Positions 51,624 to 59,820 of a stretch of DNA of 64,000 nucleotides are shown piece by piece; position 1 is the stretch's first letter, and each line of letters starts with the position of its first letter. Location of the stretch: contig NZ_JBBMFD010000011.1 of NCBI RefSeq assembly GCF_040096205.1, positions 11,141 through 75,140 on the forward strand, in the 5' to 3' direction. A program made the position numbers and the translations under genes. The stretch is from Solibaculum_A intestinale. GTDB taxonomy: Bacteria; Bacillota; Clostridia; Oscillospirales; Acutalibacteraceae. The notes below the pieces were generated by a model. That model worked only from the letters and a program-made list of their open reading frames with translations. It did no database searches and had not been told where the DNA came from.

Positions 51624-51706
51624 GGTTGTCTATTTTGCTGCCACTTCATATTTCCAAAACTGTTGAACGTTAAGCTGTCGGTAAAATTATGCCGAATTTT
51701 CATCAC

Positions 51707-51741
51707 TTTACTTTTGAACTAATATTGCTTATAATATTAGT
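51707..51741 (+). promoter_or_regulatory. AbiE promoter with overlapping inverted-repeat operator
   Basis: TTTACT (51707-51712), a 17-base spacer and TATAAT (51730-51735). A perfect inverted repeat ACTAATATT (51718-51726) and AATATTAGT (51733-51741) covers the -10 box. AbiEi antitoxins are known to bind inverted repeats in their own promoters, so this fits autoregulation. Confidence 0.7.
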
Positions 51742-51759
51742 GTGAAAGGAAGTGGTACG

Positions 51760-52353
51760 GTGGGACAATTTGAACAGCTGGATCAGCTGCTGGAAACACA
51801 GGATGGGATGCTGCGAACAGCTCAAGTAGTATCTGCTGGTATTTCTAAGCCTGTTTTTTATGATTATGTGCACTCACGGGAATTGGAGCGGGTCGCGCAT
51901 GGAATTTATCTTTCCAAGGATGCCTGGGTCGATGCCATGTACTTACTTCATCTGCGGGTCGAACAGGCAGTGTTTTCCCATGAGACAGCTTTATTTTTTC
52001 ACGATCTGACAGACCGCGAGCCGCTGGAATATACGGTCACAGTCAAGACCGGATATAATCCCTCCAAGCTGAAAGCAGAGGGCGTACAGGTATTCACCAT
52101 TAAGGCGGAACTGCATGGGGTGGGCCTGACAACGGCTCAGACACCATTTGGGCATACAGTTCCTGTCTATGACCTGGAGCGCACCATCTGCGACCTGCTC
52201 CGCAGCAGGAACAACATGGAGATGCAGACTTTTCAAGGGGCATTAAAGATGTATGCCAGAAGAAAAGACAAAGACCTGCGGACATTGATGCGGTATGCCG
52301 GTATGTTCCGGGTAGAAAAAATTCTGCGGCAGTATTTGGAGGTGCTTTTATGA
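51760..52353 (+). CDS. abiEi: AbiEi antitoxin and transcriptional repressor
   Basis: 197 residues from the GTG after AAAGGAAGTGG; the upstream GTG at 51742 lies inside the operator. An N-terminal winged helix (MLRTAQVVSAGISKPVFYDYVHSRELERVAHGIYLSKDAW) is followed by the AbiEi C-terminal domain (SHETALFFHDLTDREPLEYTVTV, VPVYDLERTICDLLRSRNNMEMQTFQGALKMYARR). In type IV toxin-antitoxin systems AbiEi counters the toxin without binding it and represses the operon. It overlaps abiEii by 4 bases. Confidence 0.9.
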   Translation: MGQFEQLDQLLETQDGMLRTAQVVSAGISKPVFYDYVHSRELERVAHGIYLSKDAWVDAMYLLHLRVEQAVFSHETALFFHDLTDREPLEYTVTVKTGYNPSKLKAEGVQVFTIKAELHGVGLTTAQTPFGHTVPVYDLERTICDLLRSRNNMEMQTFQGALKMYARRKDKDLRTLMRYAGMFRVEKILRQYLEVLL

Positions 52354-53204
52354 TAAAAACAGCAAGGCAGTTGAAGGATCTGATCCGCAATCTTTCCAGA
52401 AAAAAATCTGCGGACGCCCAGCTCTTGATGCGGAACTACATGATGGAGCGTTTTCTGGAGCGTATCTCCCTTTCTGAATATCGTGACAAATTTATTCTGA
52501 AAGGCGGTATGCTGGTAGCGGCTATGGTTGGTCTGGATGCCCGTTCCACGATGGATTTGGACGCTACTGTAAAAGGAGCCAATGTCAATGTGGAGGACAT
52601 AGAGAATTTGATTTCCGCTATTGTGAGTGTCCCGCTTGATGATGGCGTCAAATTCCAGCTGAAAAGTATTTCGGAGATTATGGATGAGGCGGAATATCCG
52701 GGGATTCGCGTAAATATGACTACAACCTTTGACGGTGTGGTGACGCCTTTGAAGATTGACATTTCCACAGGGGATGCCATTACCCCCAGGGAGATCCGCT
52801 ACTCTTTCAAGCTGATGCTGGAAGATCGCTCCATTGATATTTGGGCGTACAATCTGGAAACGGTTCTGGCCGAAAAGCTGGAAACGATCATTACCAGAAC
52901 TACCACCAACACCCGCATGAGAGATTTCTATGACATTTATATTCTGGAACAGCTGCATGGGAATACATTGGACCCTCAGATTCTCCATGATGCGCTGCGG
53001 GCCACTGCTCACAAACGCGGGACAGAACGACATCTTGCAGAAGCTGCCGAAGTTTTTGAGGAAGTGGAGAACAGCTCGGTTATGCAGAAACTTTGGGAAT
53101 CGTACCGCAAAAAATTTTCCTATGCGGCAGATCTGGAGTGGAACATCATCATGGGGGCGGTGCGCAGTTTATACGCTCTCAGTGAAAAGGAATCGAGCCT
53201 ATGA
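52350..53204 (+). CDS. abiEii: AbiEii nucleotidyltransferase toxin
   Basis: 284 residues of the AbiEii/DUF1814 family. The nucleotidyltransferase signature is FILKGGMLVAAMVGLDARSTMDLDATVKG (KGG and D-x-D), with later motifs VRVNMTTTF-like RVNMTTTFDGVVTPLKIDIS, NLETVLAEKLETII and TRMRDFYDIYIL. Such toxins transfer nucleotides (GTP in the studied cases) and stop growth, giving abortive phage infection. It overlaps a third gene by 4 bases, suggesting that all three products are made together. Confidence 0.92.
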   Translation: MIKTARQLKDLIRNLSRKKSADAQLLMRNYMMERFLERISLSEYRDKFILKGGMLVAAMVGLDARSTMDLDATVKGANVNVEDIENLISAIVSVPLDDGVKFQLKSISEIMDEAEYPGIRVNMTTTFDGVVTPLKIDISTGDAITPREIRYSFKLMLEDRSIDIWAYNLETVLAEKLETIITRTTTNTRMRDFYDIYILEQLHGNTLDPQILHDALRATAHKRGTERHLAEAAEVFEEVENSSVMQKLWESYRKKFSYAADLEWNIIMGAVRSLYALSEKESSL

Positions 53205-53533
53205 AGAAGCACGGCCATTATTGTAAAGTCTGCGGAGAATATAAGGCTAATGAAAAATTTTCCGGCAAAGGTCATGCGGCGCACGTCTGTAAATCCTGTG
53301 CTTCTTTGCCGCCGGAGAAGCAAGCGGAGCAAATGACAATAAACCGCTTGCTGAATCTCCCATGGAGATTATCAAAGGAGCAGATTTCCTGGCTGAAGAA
53401 CCGAATGAAAGATAAGCGCCGGGAAGTTCGTGCGCTGGCAAAAGAACAATACGAGATGAGGTTTCCTCCGAAGCGGTTAGAGGACATCGAGGACAATTTT
53501 GATTTTCTCGATGAGGACGATTTAATAGAATAA
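53201..53533 (+). CDS. Zinc-ribbon protein coupled to AbiEii
   Basis: 110 residues: an N-terminal CxxC ... CxxC ribbon (HYCKVCGEYKANEKFSGKGHAAHVCKSC in part), then a helical charged region and an acidic C-terminus (DIEDNFDFLDEDDLIE). It overlaps the toxin stop by 4 bases, so it belongs to the AbiE operon. It is not part of the classical two-gene system. It could be a nucleic-acid-binding helper or a modulator; I do not know a named family. Confidence 0.7.
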   Translation: MKKHGHYCKVCGEYKANEKFSGKGHAAHVCKSCASLPPEKQAEQMTINRLLNLPWRLSKEQISWLKNRMKDKRREVRALAKEQYEMRFPPKRLEDIEDNFDFLDEDDLIE

Positions 53534-53536
53534 CAA

Positions 53537-53571
53537 AAGCGGTCTGCACCATGCAGGCCGTTTCTTTTTTG
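53537..53571 (+). terminator. Terminator after the AbiE operon
   Basis: AAGCGGTCTGC pairs with GCAGGCCGTTT with G-T pairs, followed by CTTTTTT. It closes the cargo island just before the relaxase ribosome binding site. Confidence 0.7.
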
Positions 53572-53588
53572 GAAAGGAGGTCTCCCTT

Positions 53589-55004
53589 ATGGCAACCACA
53601 CGCATCATGCCGCTGCATATCGGCAAGGGTCGGACTGAGAGCCGTGCCATCAGCGATATTATTGACTATGTGGCAAATCCCCAAAAGACCGACAACGGAA
53701 AATTGATTACCAGCTATGGATGTGACAGCCGCACTGCTGATGCAGAGTTTCTGTTGGCAAAGCGGCAGTATATTGCCGCCACCGGACGAGTGCGCGGTAC
53801 AGATGATGTGATCGCCTACCATGTGCGCCAGTCGTTCAGGCCCGGAGAGATCACACCGGAGGAAGCCAACCGGCTGGGCATAGAATTTGCCAGGCGGTTC
53901 ACCAAAGGCAATCATTCCTTTGTGGTCTGCACCCACATCGACAAATCGCATATTCATAATCACATCATCTGGTCGGCGGTCAATATGGATTGTGACCGGA
54001 AGTTCCGTAACTTTTGGGGAAGCACCAGAGCTGTTCGACGTTTAAGTGACACCATTTGTATCGAGAACGGACTATCCATTGTGGAGAACCCCAAGCCCCA
54101 CGGAAAAAGCTACAACAAGTGGCTGGGCGAACAAGCCAAGCCCTCCCATCGGGAACAGCTACGGGTGATGATTGACCGGGCGCTGGAGCAAAAGCCAGCA
54201 GACTTTGACACACTTCTGCAACTGCTTTCCGAGATGGGCTGCGAGGTATCTCGGCGCGGGAAAGCAATCCGCCTTAAAGCTCCCGGCTGGAAGAATGTAG
54301 CCCGTATGGATGACAAGCTGGGAGCCGGGTACAGCGAAACAGAAATCCGTGCGGTGCTGGCTGGAGAAAAGCAGCACACGCCCCGCAAGAAATCCACCGT
54401 GCAGCCGGAGCCACCCAAGGTCAATTTGCTGGTGGATATTCAGGCAAAATTGCAGGCCGGGAAAGGTGCTGGATATGCACGCTGGGCCAAGGTTTTTAAC
54501 TTAAAACAGATGGCGCAGACCGTGAATTTTCTTACCGAACATCACCTACTGGACTATACAGAGCTGGAAGAAAAAGCGGTGGCGGCTACCGCCCATCACA
54601 ATGAGCTGTCAGCGCAGATTAAGGCGACGGAGAAACGCATGGCAGAGATCGCCGTCCTGCGTACCCATATCGTTAATTATGCCAAGACCCGCGAGACCTA
54701 TGTTGCCTATCGCAAGGCCGGTTATTCCCGAAAATTTCGGGAGGAACATGAGCAAGAAATTCTGCTCCATCAGGCGGCAAAAAATGCCTTTGATGAGATG
54801 GGAGTGAAGAAGCTGCCCAAGGTCAAAGACCTGCAATCTGAGTATGCCAAACTGCTGGAGGAAAAGAAGAAAACCTACGCCGAGTACCGGCGTTCCCGTG
54901 AGGAAATGCGGGAACTTTTGACGGCAAAGGCCAATGTGGATCGGCTGCTGAAAATGGATGAGGAACAGAAAAAAGAACAAGAAAAAGACCACGGCCAGCG
55001 GTAA
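53589..55004 (+). CDS. MOBP-type relaxase/mobilization nuclease of the ICE
   Basis: 471 residues. Relaxase motifs: catalytic tyrosine in AISDIIDYVANPQKT (about residue 29), motif II THIDKSH, and motif III HIHNHIIWSAVN with the metal-binding histidines (about 120). The region GCEVSRRGKAIRLKAPGWK and a C-terminal coiled coil follow. It nicks the ICE oriT and pilots the strand. GAAAGGAGG precedes the start. It is separated from mobC by the cargo island. The cognate oriT was not located. Confidence 0.92.
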   Translation: MATTRIMPLHIGKGRTESRAISDIIDYVANPQKTDNGKLITSYGCDSRTADAEFLLAKRQYIAATGRVRGTDDVIAYHVRQSFRPGEITPEEANRLGIEFARRFTKGNHSFVVCTHIDKSHIHNHIIWSAVNMDCDRKFRNFWGSTRAVRRLSDTICIENGLSIVENPKPHGKSYNKWLGEQAKPSHREQLRVMIDRALEQKPADFDTLLQLLSEMGCEVSRRGKAIRLKAPGWKNVARMDDKLGAGYSETEIRAVLAGEKQHTPRKKSTVQPEPPKVNLLVDIQAKLQAGKGAGYARWAKVFNLKQMAQTVNFLTEHHLLDYTELEEKAVAATAHHNELSAQIKATEKRMAEIAVLRTHIVNYAKTRETYVAYRKAGYSRKFREEHEQEILLHQAAKNAFDEMGVKKLPKVKDLQSEYAKLLEEKKKTYAEYRRSREEMRELLTAKANVDRLLKMDEEQKKEQEKDHGQR

Positions 55005-55285
55005 GCCGGTCATGGTCATAAGCGTCCATCGGACGCGTAGCCGCAGAATGAAATTCTGCGTTCAAAGGGGCTTGGGGGCGCTGCCCTCAACAAGCAAAGC
55101 AGAGGGGGAAATCACGTCAGGATTTTTCCCTCTGTGGGCCGAGTGTATTAACACCGGCATTGCTTGCCACTTTTGTTCGCAAACAATATCCGTATCCTTT
55201 ACACGATGATTTACTTTTATTATCATAGTCGTAATAAGTATATAAACTACTTACATATAAGCACCTAAAATATGAAAGGGCTGAT
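55005..55285. other. Non-coding stretch after the relaxase
   Basis: About 280 bases. CGTCCATCGGACG (55022-55034), GCAGAATGAAATTCTGC (55043-55059) and GGGGCGCTGCCC are short inverted repeats. After about 55190 the sequence turns AT-rich, marking the edge of the bacitracin-resistance-like cargo. No gene is supported. Confidence 0.4.
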
Positions 55286-55288
55286 AAA

Positions 55289-55585
55289 ATGATGACCTTT
55301 GAAAAGGTTTTAGAAGTATTCAACGATTACCTAAATAAAGATAGTGTTTTGGAGGTGGTGAACACTAAGCGAGGATACACCGTTATGATTTGGGATGAAA
55401 AAGATGAGCAATGGTTTGGTGTGGAACATTGCAAAGCCCCCGAGCTTTTACGGGATGCCTTACTTGATGGCTATCGTGATTTTTTAGAGCAACAACTTAC
55501 TCATAACCGCAGGAGTTTAACCGAAACAGAAATCTTAGATATTCAAAACCGATGTGAACAGCTTTATGATTTGTGTGGAGAATAA
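55289..55585 (+). CDS. Unknown protein, paralogue of the protein at 50179
   Basis: 98 residues starting MMTFEKVLEVFNDYLNKD, followed by VNTKRGYTVMIWDEKDEQWFGVEHCKAPELLRDALLDGYRDF in part. The layout and several blocks match the protein at 50179, though the DNA is much more AT-rich. It begins the AT-rich cargo segment. No known domain. Confidence 0.7.
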   Translation: MMTFEKVLEVFNDYLNKDSVLEVVNTKRGYTVMIWDEKDEQWFGVEHCKAPELLRDALLDGYRDFLEQQLTHNRRSLTETEILDIQNRCEQLYDLCGE

Positions 55586-55596
55586 AAAAATAACCT

Positions 55597-55634
55597 AAAA
55601 AGTGCGATAGCCTGTGTAGGTGTCGCACTTTTTT
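55597..55634 (+). terminator. Terminator after the 55289 gene
   Basis: AAAAAGTGCGA pairs with TCGCACTTTTT around a 15-base loop; the right arm itself ends in a T run. Confidence 0.75.
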
Positions 55635-55665
55635 CAGTTGGCTTGGCTTACGAAAACAGCGTTAA

Positions 55666-56019
55666 TTATTCCGCAGTTTCTCTTGCCTTTTTCAAGCCTT
55701 GAGCCGTAGCTTCCATCACGATAAGCTCCTTTTCTTCCATATCATTCAACAGTACATCAACTTGTTTGCGGCGATTGTTGTCGCCATCTTCATTGCATGG
55801 AAAAAAGAACTGGTCTACAGAGATGTCAAGCAAGGTAGTAATGAGATAAAATTTGTTAAGCCTTGGGTGCTGCCCCCTGTTCTCTATATACATAATAGAG
55901 CGTGGCGTAAGGTCTACCAGTTGGGCAAGATATTCCTGTGTCCACCCTTTTGCTTCCCGAGCTTTTTTTATCGCTATACCTAACGGCTTAAAATCAAGTT
56001 TTCTTTCATCTTGGTACAT
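55666..56019 (-). CDS. XRE-family regulator
   Basis: 117 residues. The helix-turn-helix is AIKKAREAKGWTQEYLAQLVDLTPRSIMYIENRGQHP, followed by LNKFYLITTLLDISVDQFFFP and a C-terminal helical part. It diverges from the regulator/bcr region and resembles the XRE proteins of Clostridia ICE cargo. Its targets are probably in the intergenic region 56020-56184. Confidence 0.85.
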   Translation of the reverse strand: MYQDERKLDFKPLGIAIKKAREAKGWTQEYLAQLVDLTPRSIMYIENRGQHPRLNKFYLITTLLDISVDQFFFPCNEDGDNNRRKQVDVLLNDMEEKELIVMEATAQGLKKARETAE

Positions 56020-56121
56020 TTTAATATCATCCTATATCATTGTACATTTCGGGTGATGATATTTGAACGAAGTATGATTTTATGTTTAGTAGTGTATAAT
56101 TTCGTATTAGTGGAGAGAAAC

Positions 56122-56150
56122 TTGCTATTATTCGTCATTCCGTATATAAT
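56122..56150 (+). promoter_or_regulatory. Promoter of the small regulator at 56185
   Basis: TTGCTA (56122-56127), 17 bases, TATAAT (56145-56150). The spacer end ...CGTA and the AT-rich bases after the -10 box resemble the promoter at 15595-15623. Confidence 0.65.
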
Positions 56151-56184
56151 AATTATATACTCTTTGCGAAAGGAAGTTGATATT

Positions 56185-56361
56185 ATGAATTACATTTCTG
56201 TGAAAGCCGCTTCTGAAAAATGGGGCATATCGGAAAGACGGATACAAAAATTATGTGAGGAAAATCGCATTGACGGAACTGAAAAATTTGGTCGTGCATG
56301 GATGATACCAAAAGATGCAGAAAAACCCGTTGATGGACGTATGAAAACAAGGAACAAATAG
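56185..56361 (+). CDS. Small helix-turn-helix (excisionase-fold) regulator
   Basis: 58 residues from the ATG after AAAGGAAG. ISVKAASEKWGISERRIQKLCEENRIDGTEKFGRAWMIPKDAEKPVDGR (shown in part) is a close relative of the protein at 15654, with the same KLCEENRIDG core. It lies 10 bases before the XRE-membrane gene and probably belongs to that transcript. Confidence 0.75.
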   Translation: MNYISVKAASEKWGISERRIQKLCEENRIDGTEKFGRAWMIPKDAEKPVDGRMKTRNK

Positions 56362-56371
56362 GAGGAGAATC

Positions 56372-56986
56372 ATGGAATTTAATGAAAAGCTACAACAGCT
56401 TAGGACTGGAAAGAACTTAACGCAGGAACAACTTGCGGAGCAATTATATGTATCAAGAACAGCCATTTCAAAATGGGAAAGCGGCAAGGGTTACCCTAAC
56501 ATTGAGTCGCTCAAGTGTATTTCTAAATTCTTTTCTGTGACCATAGATGAACTGCTATCGGGCGAAGAACTGATTACACTTGCCGAAACTGAAAATCGTT
56601 CCAACTTGAAAAAAATTTACAGTTTCATTTATGGAATATTAGATATGATGGCGGTTACTTTTATACTTTTGCCGTTGTATGGTAACCTTGTTGACGGATA
56701 TACTTATTCTGTCAATCTACTTTCATTTACAGACACTACCCCAATATATCTTGCAATCTATTGGATTGTTTTTATTGTTTTGATTGCACTTGGGATAGCG
56801 AAACTGATGTGTGTTTGTTTTGAAAAGGAATCATGGAGCAACATAATCACAAAATGCTCTCTCGTGCTGAGTACGCTTTTTATCTGCTTCTTCGCTGCGG
56901 CAAGACAACCCTATGTAACCGCCCTTATGTTTCTGCTATTTGTTGCTAAAATATTTGTCTGGATAAAGCAAACCCAAACAAAGTAA
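56372..56986 (+). CDS. XRE regulator with C-terminal membrane domain
   Basis: 204 residues. The N-terminal helix-turn-helix (LRTGKNLTQEQLAEQLYVSRTAISKWESGKGYPN) is followed by about four membrane segments from residue 85 to 200. This BcrR-like design (a cytoplasmic DNA-binding domain on a membrane sensor) is known for the bacitracin sensor BcrR of enterococci. It stands directly before the bcrAB-uppP genes, which supports a role as their antibiotic-responsive activator. The BcrR match is by architecture, not by alignment. Confidence 0.75.
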   Translation: MEFNEKLQQLRTGKNLTQEQLAEQLYVSRTAISKWESGKGYPNIESLKCISKFFSVTIDELLSGEELITLAETENRSNLKKIYSFIYGILDMMAVTFILLPLYGNLVDGYTYSVNLLSFTDTTPIYLAIYWIVFIVLIALGIAKLMCVCFEKESWSNIITKCSLVLSTLFICFFAAARQPYVTALMFLLFVAKIFVWIKQTQTK

Positions 56987-57010
56987 AATGCCATAAACCC
57001 TTTAAAATAG

Positions 57011-57041
57011 GCTCTGACACGATAAGTGTCGGAGCTTTTTT
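57011..57041 (+). terminator. Terminator between regulator and bcrA
   Basis: GCTCTGACAC (57011-57020) pairs with GTGTCGGAGC (57026-57035) with one G-T pair, followed by TTTTTT. Confidence 0.8.
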
Positions 57042-57166
57042 CGTGCTGACATCTATTGTGTCGGCATTGTGACGGTAGATTTCTTGGCTTCTATGCAATA
57101 CTCGTGGATAATAAGATTGTGGTCAGCGAAAACAAGAACAGCAACCCACGGAAAGGAGAATCAAAT

Positions 57167-58084
57167 ATGGATTATATCATTGAAACAGAAAATCTTACGA
57201 AGCGATACGGAACAGCCACCGTTGTCGATAAGGTAAATCTTCATGTGCCAAAGGGCAAAATTTATGGTTTGCTCGGCAGAAACGGAGCAGGCAAAACCAC
57301 AGCAATGAAAATGATGTTGCAGCTTGCTTTCCCAACGGAGGGAACGGTACGCTTGTTTGGCACAAACTATAAGGAAAATATCCATACCCTTTATAGCAAA
57401 GTAGGCTCTATTATCGAAACACCGGGATTTTACAGTAATTTAACAGGGTATGAGAATTTGCAAATTCTCGCTAAACTGCGAGGGGGAGTATCTAAAAGTG
57501 GAGTAGAAAAAGCTCTTGAAGTTGTGGGGCTGCATAAGGAGAAAAGAAAAGTCTTTTCCGATTATTCCCTCGGAATGAAGCAACGGCTTGGTATTGCCGC
57601 CGCCATTATGCACGAGCCGGAGCTTTTAATACTTGACGAACCGATTAACGGACTTGACCCCATTGGAATAGTTGAAATACGCTCATTTTTATCTGAACTT
57701 AGTCACAATCATGGCATTACCATTTTTATCTCAAGCCATGTTTTAAGCGAGATTGAACAGATAGCAGATATTATCGGCGTTATGCACGAGGGGCATTTAG
57801 TAGAGGAAGTGAATATATCCGAGCTTCACAAAAGGAATCGAAAATACATTCAATTTGATTTATCTGACAGTGAGATAGCCGGAAAGATTTTAGAAAACCA
57901 CTACCACATGACGGATTTTACAGTGCAGGACGGTACGGTGAGAATTTATGACTTTAGCCAAAGTGTTGGAGAAATCAATCGAGAATTTGCACGAAATGGA
58001 CTGCTCGTGACAAGGATAAATGATAGTGAGGAAAACTTAGAGGACTACTTTTCTAAACTGATTGGAGGTGGCGGTATTGCTTAA
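57167..58084 (+). CDS. bcrA: BcrA-type ABC transporter ATP-binding protein
   Basis: 305 residues from the ATG after GGAAAGGAGAATCAAAT. Walker A GRNGAGKTT, signature YSLGMKQRL, Walker B LLILDEPINGLDP, and H-loop ISSHVL. The C-terminal 80 residues fit the BcrA group of antibiotic exporters (bacitracin, lantibiotics). It overlaps the permease start by 8 bases. Together with the phosphatase downstream it makes the gene order of bacitracin-resistance operons (bcrA-bcrB-bcrD) of enterococci and C. perfringens. Confidence 0.85.
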   Translation: MDYIIETENLTKRYGTATVVDKVNLHVPKGKIYGLLGRNGAGKTTAMKMMLQLAFPTEGTVRLFGTNYKENIHTLYSKVGSIIETPGFYSNLTGYENLQILAKLRGGVSKSGVEKALEVVGLHKEKRKVFSDYSLGMKQRLGIAAAIMHEPELLILDEPINGLDPIGIVEIRSFLSELSHNHGITIFISSHVLSEIEQIADIIGVMHEGHLVEEVNISELHKRNRKYIQFDLSDSEIAGKILENHYHMTDFTVQDGTVRIYDFSQSVGEINREFARNGLLVTRINDSEENLEDYFSKLIGGGGIA

Positions 58085-58826
58085 TCTTATTTCTTGTGAA
58101 TTATTAAAACTAAAGCGTTCAAAAATGGTGCTAATTAGTGTGGCAGGGGTATTATCTACCCCACTTTTGATGTTAATAGAAGCCTTGCAAACACATTTTG
58201 ATAAGCCGGAGATTATCTTTACCTTGTCTGACATATACAGCGACAGTGTACTGTATATCATGCTGCTGGTAAACATTATGATATATGTGGCAATTGCAGC
58301 TTACTTGTTTAGCAGAGAGTACACAGAAAGCACCCTCAAAACCATATTGCCCATACCCATTTCAAGGACAAAACTATTAATTGGAAAATTTTGCACCCTG
58401 CTTCTTTGGATTGTTATGCTAACCCTTGTAACATGGGCAGGTATATTTATCGTTTGTGGGCTATATGACGCTGTCTTTACATTGGAGGGATATAGCTTAC
58501 TAGTGGCAATAGTATGGCTCCCCAAGTTTTTGTTTGGCAGTATCCTGATGTTTTTAACAGTTTCTCCTTTTGTGTTTGTTGCTATGAAAACAAAAGGATT
58601 TGTCGCCCCGATGATTGGCTCTGCCGTGATTGTCATGGGAAGTGCCGCACTTTCAAATCAAGAATGGGGAGCGTTGTATCCGTGGACAGCCACCTATTTC
58701 TTGGTGCAGGGTAAACTTCAGAGTACCGGCTATCCTACACTGCTGTCTGTATCTATTATTATTCTTGTATCAGCAGTTGGTTTTCTTATGACCTTTCATC
58801 ATTTTAAAAAGGAGGATTTGAAATAA
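58077..58826 (+). CDS. bcrB: BcrB-type ABC transporter permease
   Basis: 249 residues from a TTG start eight bases after GGAGG, within the end of bcrA. Six hydrophobic segments, with SREYTESTLKTILPIPISRTKLL typical of ABC-2 permeases. It pumps the antibiotic with BcrA. Its stop and the next start share one base (TAATG). Confidence 0.8.
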   Translation: MLNLISCELLKLKRSKMVLISVAGVLSTPLLMLIEALQTHFDKPEIIFTLSDIYSDSVLYIMLLVNIMIYVAIAAYLFSREYTESTLKTILPIPISRTKLLIGKFCTLLLWIVMLTLVTWAGIFIVCGLYDAVFTLEGYSLLVAIVWLPKFLFGSILMFLTVSPFVFVAMKTKGFVAPMIGSAVIVMGSAALSNQEWGALYPWTATYFLVQGKLQSTGYPTLLSVSIIILVSAVGFLMTFHHFKKEDLK

Positions 58827-59653
58827 TGGTACTTGATTTTATAGAAATTTTAAAAGTTATTTTTCTTGGAATTGTTGAGGGTATTACTGAGTGGCTACCT
58901 ATCAGCAGCACAGGACATATGATTCTTGTGGACGAATTTATCACACTTAATATGAGCGAAGCATTTAAAGAAATGTTTTTTGTTGTTATTCAACTTGGAG
59001 CTATACTCGCAGTGGTTGTAATGTTTTGGAACAAGATGTTTCCCTTTCAATTTAAGAACAAAGCACAGTCAATTGTTAAAAAGGATACTTTCTCGTTGTG
59101 GTTCAAGGTTGCGGTAGCTTGTGTACCGTCAGTTTTTATGGGGATTCTATTTGATGATTATTTGGATGCTTACCTCCAAACCCCCATTGTGATTTCAATC
59201 ATGTTAATCTTTTATGGTTTGTTATTCATTCTCATAGAAAATTGGAATAAAAAGCGTACTCCTACTACTATGGCACTTTCTGACATCAGCTATAAAACAG
59301 CAATCTTGATAGGGGCATTTCAAGTGTTATCACTTATACCCGGCACATCACGGTCGGGAGCAACGATTATAGGTGCTTTACTCATAGGAGTTTCACGAGT
59401 GGCAGCAGCAGAGTTTACTTTTTTCCTCGCAGTACCTACTATGCTTGGAGCAAGTGCTTTTAAGCTGTTAAAATTCGGGTTTGAATTTACAAGTGCAGAA
59501 CTGCTCGCTCTTGTTCTCGGTATGGCTGTGGCATTTGCGGTATCTGTCTTAGTAATTAAATTCCTAATGAACTTTATCAAAAAACATGATTTTAAGGTGT
59601 TTGGTTGGTATCGAATTGTGCTTGGTATACTTGTTGTACTTATAAAATCTTAA
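58826..59653 (+). CDS. uppP: Undecaprenyl-diphosphatase (UppP/BacA; BcrD-like)
   Basis: 275 residues, about eight membrane segments. The BacA motifs GIVEGITEWLPISSTGHM near residue 15 and GTSRSGATIIGALLIGVSR near 172 are complete. The enzyme removes a phosphate from undecaprenyl pyrophosphate, the target of bacitracin, so an extra copy lowers sensitivity. It is the third gene of the bcr operon and ends before a perfect terminator. Confidence 0.92.
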   Translation: MVLDFIEILKVIFLGIVEGITEWLPISSTGHMILVDEFITLNMSEAFKEMFFVVIQLGAILAVVVMFWNKMFPFQFKNKAQSIVKKDTFSLWFKVAVACVPSVFMGILFDDYLDAYLQTPIVISIMLIFYGLLFILIENWNKKRTPTTMALSDISYKTAILIGAFQVLSLIPGTSRSGATIIGALLIGVSRVAAAEFTFFLAVPTMLGASAFKLLKFGFEFTSAELLALVLGMAVAFAVSVLVIKFLMNFIKKHDFKVFGWYRIVLGILVVLIKS

Positions 59654-59678
59654 TAATGCGTTTTCTTTGTGCGCGAAT

Positions 59679-59717
59679 AAAAATGCCAGTTGGTCCTTAA
59701 GATCAGCTGGCATTTTT
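59679..59717. terminator. Terminator after the bcr operon
   Basis: AAAAATGCCAG pairs perfectly with CTGGCATTTTT; T runs on both sides make it usable in both directions. Confidence 0.85.
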
Positions 59718-59820
59718 GTTTCTGGGGATGGAAAACAACCCAGAGATTCTCGTTGTCGATCTCCTCCTGATTTTAGTTTGCATGGTGAATTTTGCAAATT
59801 GAATCTACAGGAGGTTAATA

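Noticed and set aside
55005..55285. oriT of the MOBP relaxase after the relaxase gene
   Set aside because: Small inverted repeats are present, but no nick-site motif that I can name; left as non-coding.
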